NCBI RefSeq assembly: GCF_003095395.1
Contig: NZ_QEIJ01000004.1
Span: 1-64,000 of the forward strand
Source of the DNA: Microbacterium sp. Gd 4-13
GTDB taxonomy: Bacteria > Actinomycetota > Actinomycetes > Actinomycetales > Microbacteriaceae
Direction of reading: 5' to 3'
Length of the DNA stretch: 64,000 nt
Below are positions 37,463 through 51,525 of this stretch, piece by piece. Positions within the stretch are counted from its first letter, which is position 1. Each line of letters begins with the position of its first letter. The notes beneath the pieces are model-generated. The model made no database searches. It was not told the origin of the DNA and saw only the letters and a list, made by a program, of their open reading frames with translations. The position numbers were made by a program, and so were the translations under genes.

Positions 37463-37545
37463 GCGAGTGCGGGGAGCGGAGCGGATCCGCGTGCGAAGGC
37501 ACCGGGCGACGAAAGCGCGCACGCGAAGCGATGCGCCGCGGGGGC

Positions 37546-38314
37546 TCACCCCGCTTGGCACCTCGGGCACCAGAACACGTTGCGCTCGCTCGTGGCGTTC
37601 GCGCCGAGAGACCCGCCCCGCACGAGCGTGCCGCACCGACGGCACGCTTTGCCGTCGCGCCCGTACACCCAGAACCGCCGTCCGGGACGGGTGTCGCCGG
37701 TGAAGGTGCGCTCGGGGCGAGGCAGATTGGCGCGGATCATCCGCGCGCCCAGATCGATGAGGGCGGCGACATCGATCTCGGTGGCGGGGGTCGTGGGCGC
37801 GATGCCGCGCACGAACAGCATCTCGTTGGCGTAGACATTGCCGAAGCCGGCGACGTTGCGCTGGTCGAGAAGAGCGACGTGGGCCGCGCGCGAATCGGCG
37901 CTCACGCGCCGCACCGCCTCGGCGGCATCCCAGTCGTCGGCCAGGGGATCGGGGCCGAGGTGTCCGATGATGCGGTGCTCGTCGTCGGTGCGCAGCACCT
38001 CGACCATCGCCAGGTCGAAGCCGACCGTCTCCCATCGGGTGTTGCCGACGATCGCGCGAGCCGTGTAGGCCGGGCGCCGCCATCGTCCGCCGACCGGGTA
38101 GACGTCCCACCGGCCCTCCATCTTGAGGTGCGAATGGAGGGTGTAGCCGCCGATGCGTTCGAGCAGGTGTTTGCCACGAGGGATGACGCTGTGCACGGTC
38201 TCGCCGCGCAGGTCGGCCGTGGCGCTGCCGGGCACGCGGATGTCGAACCGGGTCACGACCGTGCCGGTGAGCGCCTCGGCCAGCTTCGAGGCTGCCCGGT
38301 GGACGGTATCGCCC

Positions 38315-38322
<8 letters not shown>
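37546..38322 (-). CDS. nei: Fpg/Nei-family DNA glycosylase (endonuclease VIII type)
   Basis: A 258-residue base-excision repair enzyme with AP lyase activity that removes oxidised pyrimidines. The mature N-terminus PEGDTVHR supplies the catalytic Pro2 and Glu3 and is the actinobacterial Nei2 form. The helix-two-turn-helix (DQRNVAGFGNVYANEML) and a four-cysteine zinc finger (CRRCG to CPRC) at the C-terminus are complete. It overlaps lhr by 8 nt and shares its promoter, so both act together in DNA repair. Confidence 0.92.
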
Positions 38323-43084
<4,762 letters not shown>

Positions 43085-43090
43085 TCGTCC

Positions 43091-43114
43091 ATCTTCTCCC
43101 GCCCCTCCGACATC
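43091..43114 (-). promoter_or_regulatory. RecA-NDp/PafBC-type promoter of lhr-nei
   Basis: On the minus strand GATGTCGGAG (43114-43105), 8 nt, then GAAGAT (43096-43091), then 6 nt to the ATG. This fits the LexA-independent DNA-damage promoter TTGTCRGTG-N8-TAnnnT, with 7 of 9 positions of the box and two of three -10 positions. The same 10-mer also occurs at 43171-43180 without a following -10 box. Confidence 0.75.
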
Positions 43115-43178
43115 CGCTCGGGCTTGACGGTTCTGGCGGCACCGGGGGAGGAGGCGGCGACGGACCGCGCCTCCGACA

Positions 43179-43901
43179 TCAGCCGAGCGGATGCTGCGGC
43201 GCACCCTCTTCGGCCGAGGGCGGCACCGGCTCGGCGCCGGCGCCCGACCCCGCGGCATCTGCCAGCCGCTTCACGAGGAACCCGTGCACGTCGTCGAGCT
43301 CGGGGCCGGAGACCCCGTGGGTGAGCCCCGGGTAGACCCGGCCGCTGAGGTCGGAGTGCCGGGGGAGCCAGTCGATCGTGTGCTCGACGAGCGCACCCGG
43401 GATGACGTCGTCGTGCGTGCCTCGTCCCCAGAAGACGGGCGGTCGCCGCTCAGCGAGGGCGGCGTCGCCGGGCAGCTCGCCCGGGGAGGCGTAGCCGGAG
43501 AGGTTGACGGCGAAGGCGAAGCGGTCGGGAGCGACCCGCAGTGCCTGCAGCGACACCGCACCGCCCTGCGAGAAGCCCAGGAGGCCCACGGTCGCGGCGT
43601 CGGTCGACGCGTCGACCCACTCGATGAGCCGCTCGGCCGCGGCGGTGACGTGGGCGGAATCGCGGCCGTTCAGTCCCTCGATCGGGTACCACGAGAACCC
43701 GGGTGCGGGGAAGGGTGGGGTCAGCGGCGCGCGCACCGCGGCGACGACGAACTCGGACGGCAGGTGCGCCGCGAGGGCGAACAGGTCGGCCTCGTCGGCA
43801 CCGTAGCCGTGCAGCACGACCAGCAGCGGGCGGCCGCGACGCTCGGCCGGTTCGGTGGACCAGAGCACGACGGACGGGTCGAGAGGCGCGAGCTCGCTCA
43901 T
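43179..43901 (-). CDS. Alpha/beta-hydrolase (carboxylesterase/phospholipase family)
   Basis: A 240-residue cytoplasmic esterase of the YpfH/carboxylesterase type. The oxyanion motif LHGYGADEAD, the nucleophile elbow GFSQGG, Asp in HDDVIP and His in LTHGVS give the complete catalytic triad. Substrate unknown. The ATG at 43901 has GACACT 6 nt upstream behind a RecA-NDp-type box, so it may be induced by DNA damage like its neighbour lhr. Confidence 0.83.
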   Translation of the reverse strand: MSELAPLDPSVVLWSTEPAERRGRPLLVVLHGYGADEADLFALAAHLPSEFVVAAVRAPLTPPFPAPGFSWYPIEGLNGRDSAHVTAAAERLIEWVDASTDAATVGLLGFSQGGAVSLQALRVAPDRFAFAVNLSGYASPGELPGDAALAERRPPVFWGRGTHDDVIPGALVEHTIDWLPRHSDLSGRVYPGLTHGVSGPELDDVHGFLVKRLADAAGSGAGAEPVPPSAEEGAPQHPLG

Positions 43902-43907
43902 GTCTCC

Positions 43908-43931
43908 AGTGTCGCAGGGCGCTCCGACATC
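43908..43931 (-). promoter_or_regulatory. RecA-NDp/PafBC-type promoter of the esterase gene
   Basis: On the minus strand GATGTCGGAG (43931-43922), 8 nt, GACACT (43913-43908), 6 nt, ATG. Spacing is identical to that at lhr. Confidence 0.72.
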
Positions 43932-43990
43932 CGCCTCGGCGATGGAGCGTGCCCTCGGCGGATGCGCGCCGGTGTTGATATACAAGGAGC

Positions 43991-44611
43991 ATGCCCGTGC
44001 GCACCCCCGACCCCGAACCCGACGACAGCGGCGACGAGAGCCCCCGCGATCCGCTGGGGTCGACGTTCGGTACGCCGTCGACGCAGAGCAACGGCAACCC
44101 CGGGTGGCTGAGCGACATCGAGCTCACCGAGGCGCGCCGCCGGCTGCCGATGATCTACGTCGAAGCCCTCCCCGTGCGCACCGACGGCATGGGTACGGTC
44201 GTGCAGGTCGGCATCCTCCTGCGCGCGACCCCGATCGGCGAGATGACCCGCACGCTCGTCTCGGGCCGCATCCGCTACGGCGAGACCGTGCGCGACGCGC
44301 TCTTCCGTCACCTCGAGAACGACCTCGGGCCGATGGCCTTCCCCCTGCTGCCGCCGTCGCCGACGCCCTTCACGGTCGCCGAGTACTTCCCGATGCCGGG
44401 GCTCAGCCCGTTCCACGACGATCGGCAGCACGCCGTCTCGCTCGCGTTCGTCGTGCCCGTGACCGGCACGTGCGAGCCGCGTCAGGACGCCCTCGAGGTC
44501 ACGTGGCTCTCGCCCGAGGAAGCAGCATCCGATGCCCTCGCCGATGAGATGGAGGGCGGGCGCGGAACCCTCATCCGCCTGGCCCTGGCGAGCGTGGGCG
44601 CCCTGCGCTGA
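43991..44611 (+). CDS. Nudix-fold protein (DUF4916) with degenerate Nudix box
   Basis: A 206-residue protein with a disordered N-terminal 35 residues and then a Nudix-like fold matching DUF4916. The Nudix box GxxxxxExxxxxxxREUxEExGU appears at about residues 92-114 as GRIRYGETVRDALFRHLENDLGP, written here only to show that the RE is RH and the EE is ND. The metal-binding glutamates are therefore mostly missing and hydrolase activity is doubtful. AAGGAG sits only 1 nt before the ATG. Confidence 0.75.
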   Translation: MPVRTPDPEPDDSGDESPRDPLGSTFGTPSTQSNGNPGWLSDIELTEARRRLPMIYVEALPVRTDGMGTVVQVGILLRATPIGEMTRTLVSGRIRYGETVRDALFRHLENDLGPMAFPLLPPSPTPFTVAEYFPMPGLSPFHDDRQHAVSLAFVVPVTGTCEPRQDALEVTWLSPEEAASDALADEMEGGRGTLIRLALASVGALR

Positions 44612-44614
44612 CCC

Positions 44615-45676
44615 TCAGGTGAGCTCGGCCACCGCGGCGACGAACGCGTCGACGTCGTGCTCGGTCGTGTCGAAGCTGCACATCCAGCGCACCTCGCGAC
44701 GCTTCTCGTCCCAGTCGTAGAAGCGGAAACGCTCGCGCAGGCGGTCGGCGACGCCCTCGGGGAGCACGGCGAACACGCCGTTCGCCTGCGTGGGCTGCGT
44801 GAACGACACCCCGGTGATGGATCCGTCGGCGATGCCGGCCTCGACGCCGGCGCGCAGGCGCTGCGCCATCGCGTTCGAATGCCGGGCGTTCTGCAGCCAG
44901 AGATCGCCCTCGAGCAGCGCGATGAGCTGCGCCGAGACGAAGCGCATCTTGCTCGAGAGCTGCATGTTGAGTTTGCGCAGGAAGGGGAGACCCTCGGATG
45001 CCGCGGGATCGAGCACGACCACGGCCTCGCCGATCATGGCGCCGTTCTTCGTGCCCCCGAAGCTCAGCACGTCGACGCCGGCGTCGCGCGTGAAGGCGCG
45101 CAGCGGCAGGTCGAGCGCGGCGGCGGCGTTGGCGATGCGCGCACCGTCGAGGTGCAGGCGCATCCCGAGCGGGTGGATGTGGTCGGCGATCGCGCGGATC
45201 TCGTCGGGAGTGTAGAGCGTGCCGAGCTCGGTCGTCTGGGTGAGGGAGACGACCAGGGGCTGCGCGCGGTGCTCGTCGCCCCACCCCCACGCCTCCCGGT
45301 CGATCAGCTCGGGGGTGAGCTTGCCGTCGTCGGTCGGGACGGTGAGGAGCTTGATCCCGGCGACCCGCTCGGGCGCGCCGCCCTCGTCGACGTTGATGTG
45401 GGCGGTCGTCGCGGTGACCACGGCGCCCCAGCGGGGGAGCATGGACTGCAGGCCCACGACGTTGGCGCCCGTGCCGTTGAACACCGGGAACGCCTCGACG
45501 CCCTCGCCGAGGTGGCCGACGAACACCTCCTGCAGGCGTCTCGTGTAGACGTCCTCGCCGTAGGCGACCTGGTGGCCGTCGTTGGCTGCGGCGATCGCCG
45601 CCAGCACCTCGGGATGCACTCCGGAATAGTTGTCGGAGGCGAAGCCGCGCACGGCCGGATCGTGGATGGTGGTCAC
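44615..45676 (-). CDS. Threonine aldolase/beta-eliminating lyase-like PLP enzyme
   Basis: A 353-residue fold-type I PLP enzyme of the low-specificity L-threonine aldolase group, cleaving threonine-like beta-hydroxy amino acids to glycine and an aldehyde. It begins with the family sequence FASDNYSGVHPEVL; the cofactor lysine is in SFGGTKNGAMIGE and the PLP-contacting Asp/Arg in HLDGARIANA. The GTG at 45676 was chosen because it lies directly before this block; TAGGCT lies 8 nt upstream. It shares an 85-nt divergent gap with the MFS gene. Confidence 0.83.
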   Translation of the reverse strand: MTTIHDPAVRGFASDNYSGVHPEVLAAIAAANDGHQVAYGEDVYTRRLQEVFVGHLGEGVEAFPVFNGTGANVVGLQSMLPRWGAVVTATTAHINVDEGGAPERVAGIKLLTVPTDDGKLTPELIDREAWGWGDEHRAQPLVVSLTQTTELGTLYTPDEIRAIADHIHPLGMRLHLDGARIANAAAALDLPLRAFTRDAGVDVLSFGGTKNGAMIGEAVVVLDPAASEGLPFLRKLNMQLSSKMRFVSAQLIALLEGDLWLQNARHSNAMAQRLRAGVEAGIADGSITGVSFTQPTQANGVFAVLPEGVADRLRERFRFYDWDEKRREVRWMCSFDTTEHDVDAFVAAVAELT

Positions 45677-45731
45677 GGCAACCCAGCCTAGGCGCGCCGC
45701 CCCGACGGATGCGCGCGCATGGACGCTCGCC

Positions 45732-45755
45732 GATGTCGGAGCCCGTCGATACCCT
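45732..45755 (+). promoter_or_regulatory. RecA-NDp/PafBC-type promoter of the MFS gene
   Basis: GATGTCGGAG (45732-45741), 8 nt, TACCCT (45750-45755), 6 nt, ATG 45762. The -10 fits TAnnnT fully. Confidence 0.75.
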
Positions 45756-45761
45756 TCCCTC

Positions 45762-47240
45762 ATGTCCGCCCGCCCCGACGACCCCGACGCGCCGCTCACG
45801 GCACCGGCGTCGGTCGTGCCGCCGGCGAGCGGGCCGCGCACCTTCGCGCAGATCCTCGTCAATACCGCGGTGGCGAACGTCACCACGAGCTACCTCTGGT
45901 TCGCGCTGACGTTCTGGGTCTACATCGAGACCGAGTCGGTGCTGGCGACCGGCATCATCGGCGGCGCCTACATGCTGCTGCTCGCCGTGTTCGCGATGCT
46001 CTTCGGGTCGATCGTCGACCGCAACCGCAAGCACCGGGTGATGGTGTTCTCGAGCGTCGTGACCCTCGTGGCGTTCGTCGTCGGGGGCGCGCTCTACCTC
46101 CTCTTCCCCGAGAGCGCGCTGCTCGACCTCACCGGTCCGTGGTTCTGGCTCTTCTCCGGCATCATCCTGTTCGGCGCGGTCATCGAGAACATGCGCAACA
46201 TCGCGCTGGCGACCACGGTGACCCTGCTCATGCCCGTCGAACGTCACGCCAACGCCAATGGGCTCGTGGGCACGGTGCAGGGCATCGCCTTCGTGGTCAC
46301 GAGCGTGTTCAGCGGTCTGTCGATCGGACTCCTCGGCATGGGGTGGACGCTGGCGATCGCCGTGACGATGACGCTCGTCGCGCTCGTGCACCTGCTGACG
46401 CTGCGCATCCCCGAAGAGAAGCCCTCGCTCGACGGCCAGAAGCGGTCGGGGATCGATCTGCGCGGCAGCATCACGGCCGTGATGGCCGCGTCGGGGCTGT
46501 TCGCGCTCATCATCTTCTCGACGTTCAACAACCTCATCGGCGGCGTCTACATGGCGCTGATGGACCCGTACGGTCTCGAGATGTTCAGCGTCGAGGTGTG
46601 GGGCGCGGTGCTCGGCGTCTCGGCGACCGGCTTCATCGCGGGCGGGCTCTTCATCGCCAAGTTCGGGCTCGGCAAGAACCCGATCCGCACGATGCTGCTG
46701 GTCGTCATCGGCATGGGCGTGCTCGGGATGGTGTTCACGATCCGCGAGTGGTGGTGGCTCTACGCCGTGGGCATCTTCGTCTACATGGCCCTCGTCCCCG
46801 CCGTCGAAGCGGCAGAGCAGACGGTGATCCAGCGGGTGGTGCCGTTCCGTCAGCAGGGCCGCGTGTTCGGATTCGCGGCGGCCTTCGAGTCGGCCGCGGC
46901 TCCCGTGACGGCGTTCCTCATCGCCCCGCTCGCGGAGTTCCTGATCATCCCGTACATGAACGACGACAGCGGGCGCGCCACGTGGGGATGGCTGCTCGGA
47001 GGCGGCGAGGCGCGAGGGATCGCGCTCGTCTTCGTCGGCGCGGGTCTCGTGATGGTCGTGCTCGGGGTGCTGGCTTTCCTCACCCGGTCGTACCGCATCC
47101 TGTCGGTGCAGTATCAGCAGGCGCCCGATCCGGTCGAGGGCGACAGTGCCGACGCCGCCGGGGCGAGCCCGAACGCGGCGAGCCCGAAGACGGCGACGGC
47201 TGAGACCGCTCCGGTCGCTCCGACGGCAGAGAAGCCCTGA
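45762..47240 (+). CDS. Major facilitator superfamily transporter
   Basis: A 492-residue membrane protein with about 12 helices. The loop 2-3 motif GSIVDRNRKHRVMV matches the MFS signature and a long charged loop separates the two halves (around 225-245). The C-terminal 40 residues are a Pro/Ala/Thr-rich tail. It resembles drug and tetracycline-like exporters; the substrate is unknown. The promoter has a DNA-damage box, so export of toxic compounds under genotoxic stress is one possibility. Confidence 0.82.
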   Translation: MSARPDDPDAPLTAPASVVPPASGPRTFAQILVNTAVANVTTSYLWFALTFWVYIETESVLATGIIGGAYMLLLAVFAMLFGSIVDRNRKHRVMVFSSVVTLVAFVVGGALYLLFPESALLDLTGPWFWLFSGIILFGAVIENMRNIALATTVTLLMPVERHANANGLVGTVQGIAFVVTSVFSGLSIGLLGMGWTLAIAVTMTLVALVHLLTLRIPEEKPSLDGQKRSGIDLRGSITAVMAASGLFALIIFSTFNNLIGGVYMALMDPYGLEMFSVEVWGAVLGVSATGFIAGGLFIAKFGLGKNPIRTMLLVVIGMGVLGMVFTIREWWWLYAVGIFVYMALVPAVEAAEQTVIQRVVPFRQQGRVFGFAAAFESAAAPVTAFLIAPLAEFLIIPYMNDDSGRATWGWLLGGGEARGIALVFVGAGLVMVVLGVLAFLTRSYRILSVQYQQAPDPVEGDSADAAGASPNAASPKTATAETAPVAPTAEKP

Positions 47241-47957
47241 TCAGCCGCCGTCGCCGAGTTCGACGATGACGTCGTTCCAGTCCTCGGCGTCGTCCGACCA
47301 CAGGGCGATGAACGCGTCGGCAAGTGCGCCTTCGAGTCCGTCCAGGCTCTTCGCCCGGAAGATCACGGCGGCCGCGCTCAGCTCGCGCGCGTCGTCGCGG
47401 GCCGCTCTGGCGAACCCCTGCCCGACGGCGCGGGTCCACGCTTCGCTCGCGGCCTTGACCGCGGCGTAGTTCGCGCCGCCGGCGAGGGGTCGCGCGACGG
47501 CCGTGGACGAGACGATCGCCAGGCGACCGGCCGATGACTCCCGCAGGTCGGCGTCGAAGGCGCGCGAGACGAATCGGAGCGCGGTCAGCGAGCGCTCGAG
47601 GAAGCGGAAGTCGCTCTCGCTCTGTGCGGCGAGCCCGCCGCCGCCGCGCCATCCGCCGACGAGGTGCAGCACGCCGTCGACGGCGCCGATCTCGTCGTGC
47701 ACGGTGCGGGCGAGGTCGGCGACGGCGTCTTCGTCGGTGAGGTCGGCGGCGATCGTGAGGGTTCCGGGGGCCTGGGCGAGCACGGTCGCGAGTTTCTCCG
47801 GATCGCGACCCGCCACGACCACGCGCGCGTCGGCGCGGGTCAGCGCGACCGCCGCCGCCCTGCCGGCCGCGCTCGTCCCGCCGGCGAGCAGGATCGTTCG
47901 TCCGGCGACGCCGGACGCGGGAGCGGATGCTGCGGAGGGAGCGACGTCGTTGTCCAT
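47241..47957 (-). CDS. Short-chain dehydrogenase/reductase
   Basis: A 238-residue SDR enzyme. The NAD(P)-binding motif is GGTSAAGRA (a variant of TGxxxGxG), and the catalytic Ser-Tyr-Lys set is in VSSTAVA and YAAVK. Substrate unknown. The ATG at 47957 is preferred because GAGACT (47964-47969, minus strand) lies 6 nt upstream; an in-frame ATG 24 nt earlier is possible. It abuts the MFS gene tail to tail. Confidence 0.8.
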   Translation of the reverse strand: MDNDVAPSAASAPASGVAGRTILLAGGTSAAGRAAAVALTRADARVVVAGRDPEKLATVLAQAPGTLTIAADLTDEDAVADLARTVHDEIGAVDGVLHLVGGWRGGGGLAAQSESDFRFLERSLTALRFVSRAFDADLRESSAGRLAIVSSTAVARPLAGGANYAAVKAASEAWTRAVGQGFARAARDDARELSAAAVIFRAKSLDGLEGALADAFIALWSDDAEDWNDVIVELGDGG

Positions 47958-48012
47958 CGCCCCAGTCTCCCAGTGCGGCACTCCGCCTGCACCCCCTGCG
48001 GGCGCGGACGCG

Positions 48013-48732
48013 TCAGGCGGACACGTGGTGGAGGGCGGGGCGGTTCCACGCGCCCGGTGCGTCGAGCTCGCCGTAGACGATGTCGACCCCGCTTCCGTCG
48101 ATCGTCGCGGCGCACATCAGCAGCGACAGCGTCGGGATCCCGTGCGGGCGGTTGTCGCGCACGATCGCGCGGTCATCGGTCGGCGGCAGCGCAGCGCTCC
48201 GTTCGAGCACCGCGAGCCACTCGGCGTACCAGGGGCCGTCGGCGGCGTCGCTGGGCGCGGCGTCGAACGCGCTCAGCCACTCCGCGATCCGCGGGGTCTG
48301 TGCGTCGTCGACCTCGTCGTGGGCGATCATGTGCACGCCCGGCTCGAGCCGGGTGGAGCGCACCGCATCGCCGTCCCACGACGTCACCCGCGCTCCGTTC
48401 GCGTCGATGTCGACCAGGTTGAACCCGTGTGTGGGCGGGACGGCGACGGGGGCCTGCCCGGCGACGGCGTCGAGCACGACGGCGCCCCGCGAACCGGTGG
48501 CACCCTCGACCTCGTGGCGGTTCAGGATCACCGACACGCGCGAGCGGGCGGGGTCGGCGGCGAGCCAGGCGCCCCCGGCGCGCGCGTCACGCACGCCGAC
48601 GACCCCGGGGTGCGAATCGGGCCACCACGGGCCGAGCGGATCCCACGCTCGACGGGGGTCCTCATCGCGGATCGCGAGCATCCGCACGGGCTCGTCGGTG
48701 TGCGCGGGCACGCGCACGATCACCGTGCACAC
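48013..48732 (-). CDS. NRDE-family protein (TANGO2-like)
   Basis: A 239-residue protein of the NRDE/DUF833 family (relatives of eukaryotic TANGO2, linked to haem and lipid handling). The MCT-type start with Cys2 is kept (GTG-TGC-ACG). The name-giving motif reads IRDE in place of NRDE (about residues 21-24). Start GTG 48732 has GGAG 5 nt upstream. Biochemical function is not settled. Confidence 0.75.
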   Translation of the reverse strand: MCTVIVRVPAHTDEPVRMLAIRDEDPRRAWDPLGPWWPDSHPGVVGVRDARAGGAWLAADPARSRVSVILNRHEVEGATGSRGAVVLDAVAGQAPVAVPPTHGFNLVDIDANGARVTSWDGDAVRSTRLEPGVHMIAHDEVDDAQTPRIAEWLSAFDAAPSDAADGPWYAEWLAVLERSAALPPTDDRAIVRDNRPHGIPTLSLLMCAATIDGSGVDIVYGELDAPGAWNRPALHHVSA

Positions 48733-48789
48733 GGGGGCTCCGGCGTCATGTCTGGCTCCTCATCGGGGTGGGCGTGGAAGGATGGGCGG

Positions 48790-50004
48790 GTGTTCATCGT
48801 CGTGGGGGTCACCGGCGGTATCGCCGCGTACAAGACCGTGCACCTCGTGCGTCTGCTCGTCACGCGCGGTCACGACGTGCACGTCGTCCCCACGGACGAC
48901 GCCCTGCGTTTCGTCGGGCTCACGACGTGGGAGGCGATCAGCCGCCACCCCGTCACCACCAGTGTGCACGACGACGTCGCCGAGGTGCGTCACGTCGCGC
49001 TCGGCCGCTCGGCCGACCTCGTGATCGTCGCGCCGGCGACCGCGAACACCCTGGCCGGCATGGCCGCGGGCCTCGCGAAAGACCTCCTGGGCACGACGCT
49101 CCTGGCAACGTCCGCCCCGGTGCTGGTGGCTCCGGCCATGCACACGGAGATGTGGAACCATCCCGCGACCCGAGCCAACGTCGACACGCTCCGCTCTCGA
49201 GGGGTGCACGTGATCGGCCCGGAGAGCGGACCGTTGACCGGGGGAGACTCCGGCCCCGGGCGCATGACGGAGCCCGACGCGATCGCCGGCGCCGCCCTCG
49301 CGCTCCTCGCGCACCGCTGCGATCTCGACGGTCTCGCCGTCGCCGTCTCCACGGGCGGCACCCGCGAGCCGATCGATCCGGTGCGGTTCCTCGGGAACCG
49401 ATCGAGCGGCCGCCAGGGAGCGGCCATCGCCCTCGCCGCAGCCGACCGCGGCGCACGGGTGGTGCTCGTCGCCGCCCACGTCGACGACGGGGCGCTCGCC
49501 GAGGCGGCGCTGCACCCCCGCATCCGCATCGAACGGGTCGGCACCGCCGCCGAGCTCGACGCGGCCATGGAGCGCGAGGCCGACACCGCCGACGCGGTCG
49601 TGATGGTCGCTGCCGTCGCGGACTATCGCGCCGCGCACGTGCCCGACCGCAAGCTCAGCAAGGAAGACGCCGCGGGCCCCGGCCTGACCCTCGAACTCGT
49701 GCGCACGCGGGACGTCCTCGCCGGGCTCGCCGAGCGCCGGCGCGAGGGGCAGACGATCGTCGGGTTCGCCGCCGAGACTGCCGCGGACGACGACGACCTC
49801 CTCGCTCGCGCCCGCCGCAAGGCGGCGCGCAAGGGCGTCGACCTGCTCGTCGCGAACGACGTCGCGGGCGAGACGGGATTCGGCACCGCCGACAACGACG
49901 TGGTCGTGGTCGATGGTGCCGGCGAGGTGGTCGCGCGGGCACGCGGCACCAAGCGCGAGGTCGCCGATGCCGTCTGGGACGCCGTGCTGACGCGGCGCGG
50001 CTGA
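48790..50004 (+). CDS. coaBC: Bifunctional phosphopantothenoylcysteine decarboxylase/ligase
   Basis: A 404-residue enzyme of coenzyme A synthesis. The N-terminal CoaC flavoprotein domain (1-185) has GVTGGIAAYK, the active-site His in VRHVAL, ADLVIVAPATANT and PAMHTEMW. The C-terminal CoaB domain (186-404) has STGGTREPIDPVRFLGNRSS and a lysine in RKLSKED. The GTG start has AAGGAT (48778-48783) 6 nt upstream, suggesting a leaderless mRNA. It is not next to other CoA genes. Confidence 0.92.
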   Translation: MFIVVGVTGGIAAYKTVHLVRLLVTRGHDVHVVPTDDALRFVGLTTWEAISRHPVTTSVHDDVAEVRHVALGRSADLVIVAPATANTLAGMAAGLAKDLLGTTLLATSAPVLVAPAMHTEMWNHPATRANVDTLRSRGVHVIGPESGPLTGGDSGPGRMTEPDAIAGAALALLAHRCDLDGLAVAVSTGGTREPIDPVRFLGNRSSGRQGAAIALAAADRGARVVLVAAHVDDGALAEAALHPRIRIERVGTAAELDAAMEREADTADAVVMVAAVADYRAAHVPDRKLSKEDAAGPGLTLELVRTRDVLAGLAERRREGQTIVGFAAETAADDDDLLARARRKAARKGVDLLVANDVAGETGFGTADNDVVVVDGAGEVVARARGTKREVADAVWDAVLTRRG

Positions 50005-50051
50005 GCGTCCGCAGCATCCGTCATCCGAGAAGGCGAGGATGCCGCGGACGC
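50005..50051. terminator. Bidirectional terminator between coaBC and DUF6421 gene
   Basis: A 15-bp stem with one mismatch (50005-50019 with 50037-50051) starts right after the coaBC stop. The left arm includes the over-represented 9-mer GCAGCATCC. Confidence 0.8.
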
Positions 50052-50058
50052 CCGCCCG

Positions 50059-51525
50059 TCAGGCGTCGTCGGCGCGGATCCCGGCGGTCGACTCGATCAC
50101 CGGGCGCATCTTCTTCTCGAGCGCTTCGTAGAACATCGACAGCGGGAACTCGTCATCACGCACGGCGTCGGTGAACCCCTTCGGGGGGCCGGCCAGCACC
50201 TCGTCGGGGAGCCCGCGCGCCCAGGCCGACGCGGGGTGAGGCTCGAGCGTGCCGCGGACGAGCTCGTAGGCGGCGAGCCAGTGCGTCGTTTTCGGGCGGT
50301 CGATCGAACGCCAGTACAGCTCGTCGATCGCATCGCCGAGGGCGACGACGGCGGCCGGCACCTCGTGCCAGTCGAACGCGAGCGACGTGTCGGTCCAGTG
50401 CAGCACGCCGCGCTGGTGCAGCCAGGCGAACAGCAGCTGTCCGCCGACGCCGTCGTAGTTGCGCACGCGTGTGCCCGTGATCGCGAAGCGGAAGATCCGA
50501 TCGAAGATCACGGCGTACTGCACGAGGGCGGCGTGCTCGAGCATCGACTGCTCCGCCGCGTCCAACGGGAGCGCCGGCTCGCCGACGGCGAGCGCGTCGA
50601 CGCGGTCCTGCAGCCGCCGTTGGATCGCCACGCATTCGCGGAACGCGGTGAGATCGCACCGCAGCTCCTCGAGCGAGTAGAGGAAGTACGGCATCCGCTG
50701 CTTGATCATGAACGGGTCGAACGGCAGGTCGCCGCGCATGTGCGTGCGGTCGTGGATGAGGTCCCACATCACGAACGTCTGCTCGGTGAGCGCGCTGTCT
50801 TCCAGCATCCGTGCGGCGGCGTCGGGCAGGTCGAGCTTCGTGATCTCGGCGGCGGCGCGCACCACACGGCGGTATCTGGCGGCCTCGCGGTCTTGGAAGA
50901 TCGCGCCCCACGTGAACGGCGGCACCTCGCGCATCGACACGGTCTCGGGGAACAGCACGGCGGAGTTCGTGTCGTACCCCGGCGTGAAGTCCACCAGACG
51001 TAACGAGACGAAGAGGCGGTTGGTGTACTCCGTCTCGAGGCGCGCGATGAAGTCCGGCCAGATCGCTTCGACGAGCACCGCCTCCACGAGACGGCGCGAC
51101 GAACCGTTCTGCGTGTACATGGGGAAGACGACGAGGTGGCGCGCGCCGTCGACCCGGTGCTGTTGCGGCTGGAAGGCGACGAGCGAATCGAGGAAGTCGG
51201 GTATCCCGAACCCCCCGGCACGCCACGTGTCGAAATCGGCGACGGACGCCGCGAGGTAGGCCGCGTCGGCGGGGAACCGCGGTGCGAGCTTCTCGATCGC
51301 CGTCGTGATCGTCGCGACGTGGGCGCTCGCCGACGGGTGGTGCGACGCATCCGGGATCGAGCCGTCGTCGGCCTGCAGGCCCTGCAGCGCGATCGCCGCG
51401 GCCTTCAGCGAAAGCCACTCGGCGCTGTCTTCGACGGCGTCGGCTCCGACCGTGGAGGCGTCCTCGACGACCTCGGGTTCGCCGATGATGACCTTCTCAG
51501 TGCCGAGAGGGTGCGTGATGGACAT
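50059..51525 (-). CDS. DUF6421 family protein
   Basis: A 488-residue soluble protein found widely in Actinobacteria. It has no signal peptide or membrane helix. Conserved-looking blocks include MWDLIHDRTHMRGDLPFDPF, rich in His and Asp and possibly metal-binding, and HWTDTSLAFDWHEVPAAV. No reaction is known. A strong ribosome binding site (GGAGG) precedes the ATG. The 110-nt upstream gap has TAGCCT as a possible -10 and the palindrome GACTCGAGTC (51543-51552). Confidence 0.75.
   Translation of the reverse strand: MSITHPLGTEKVIIGEPEVVEDASTVGADAVEDSAEWLSLKAAAIALQGLQADDGSIPDASHHPSASAHVATITTAIEKLAPRFPADAAYLAASVADFDTWRAGGFGIPDFLDSLVAFQPQQHRVDGARHLVVFPMYTQNGSSRRLVEAVLVEAIWPDFIARLETEYTNRLFVSLRLVDFTPGYDTNSAVLFPETVSMREVPPFTWGAIFQDREAARYRRVVRAAAEITKLDLPDAAARMLEDSALTEQTFVMWDLIHDRTHMRGDLPFDPFMIKQRMPYFLYSLEELRCDLTAFRECVAIQRRLQDRVDALAVGEPALPLDAAEQSMLEHAALVQYAVIFDRIFRFAITGTRVRNYDGVGGQLLFAWLHQRGVLHWTDTSLAFDWHEVPAAVVALGDAIDELYWRSIDRPKTTHWLAAYELVRGTLEPHPASAWARGLPDEVLAGPPKGFTDAVRDDEFPLSMFYEALEKKMRPVIESTAGIRADDA

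Noticed and set aside
43171..43180. GATGTCGGAG at the 3' end of the esterase gene
   Set aside because: No -10 box follows at 8 nt and no gene starts nearby; lhr has its own copy with correct spacing.
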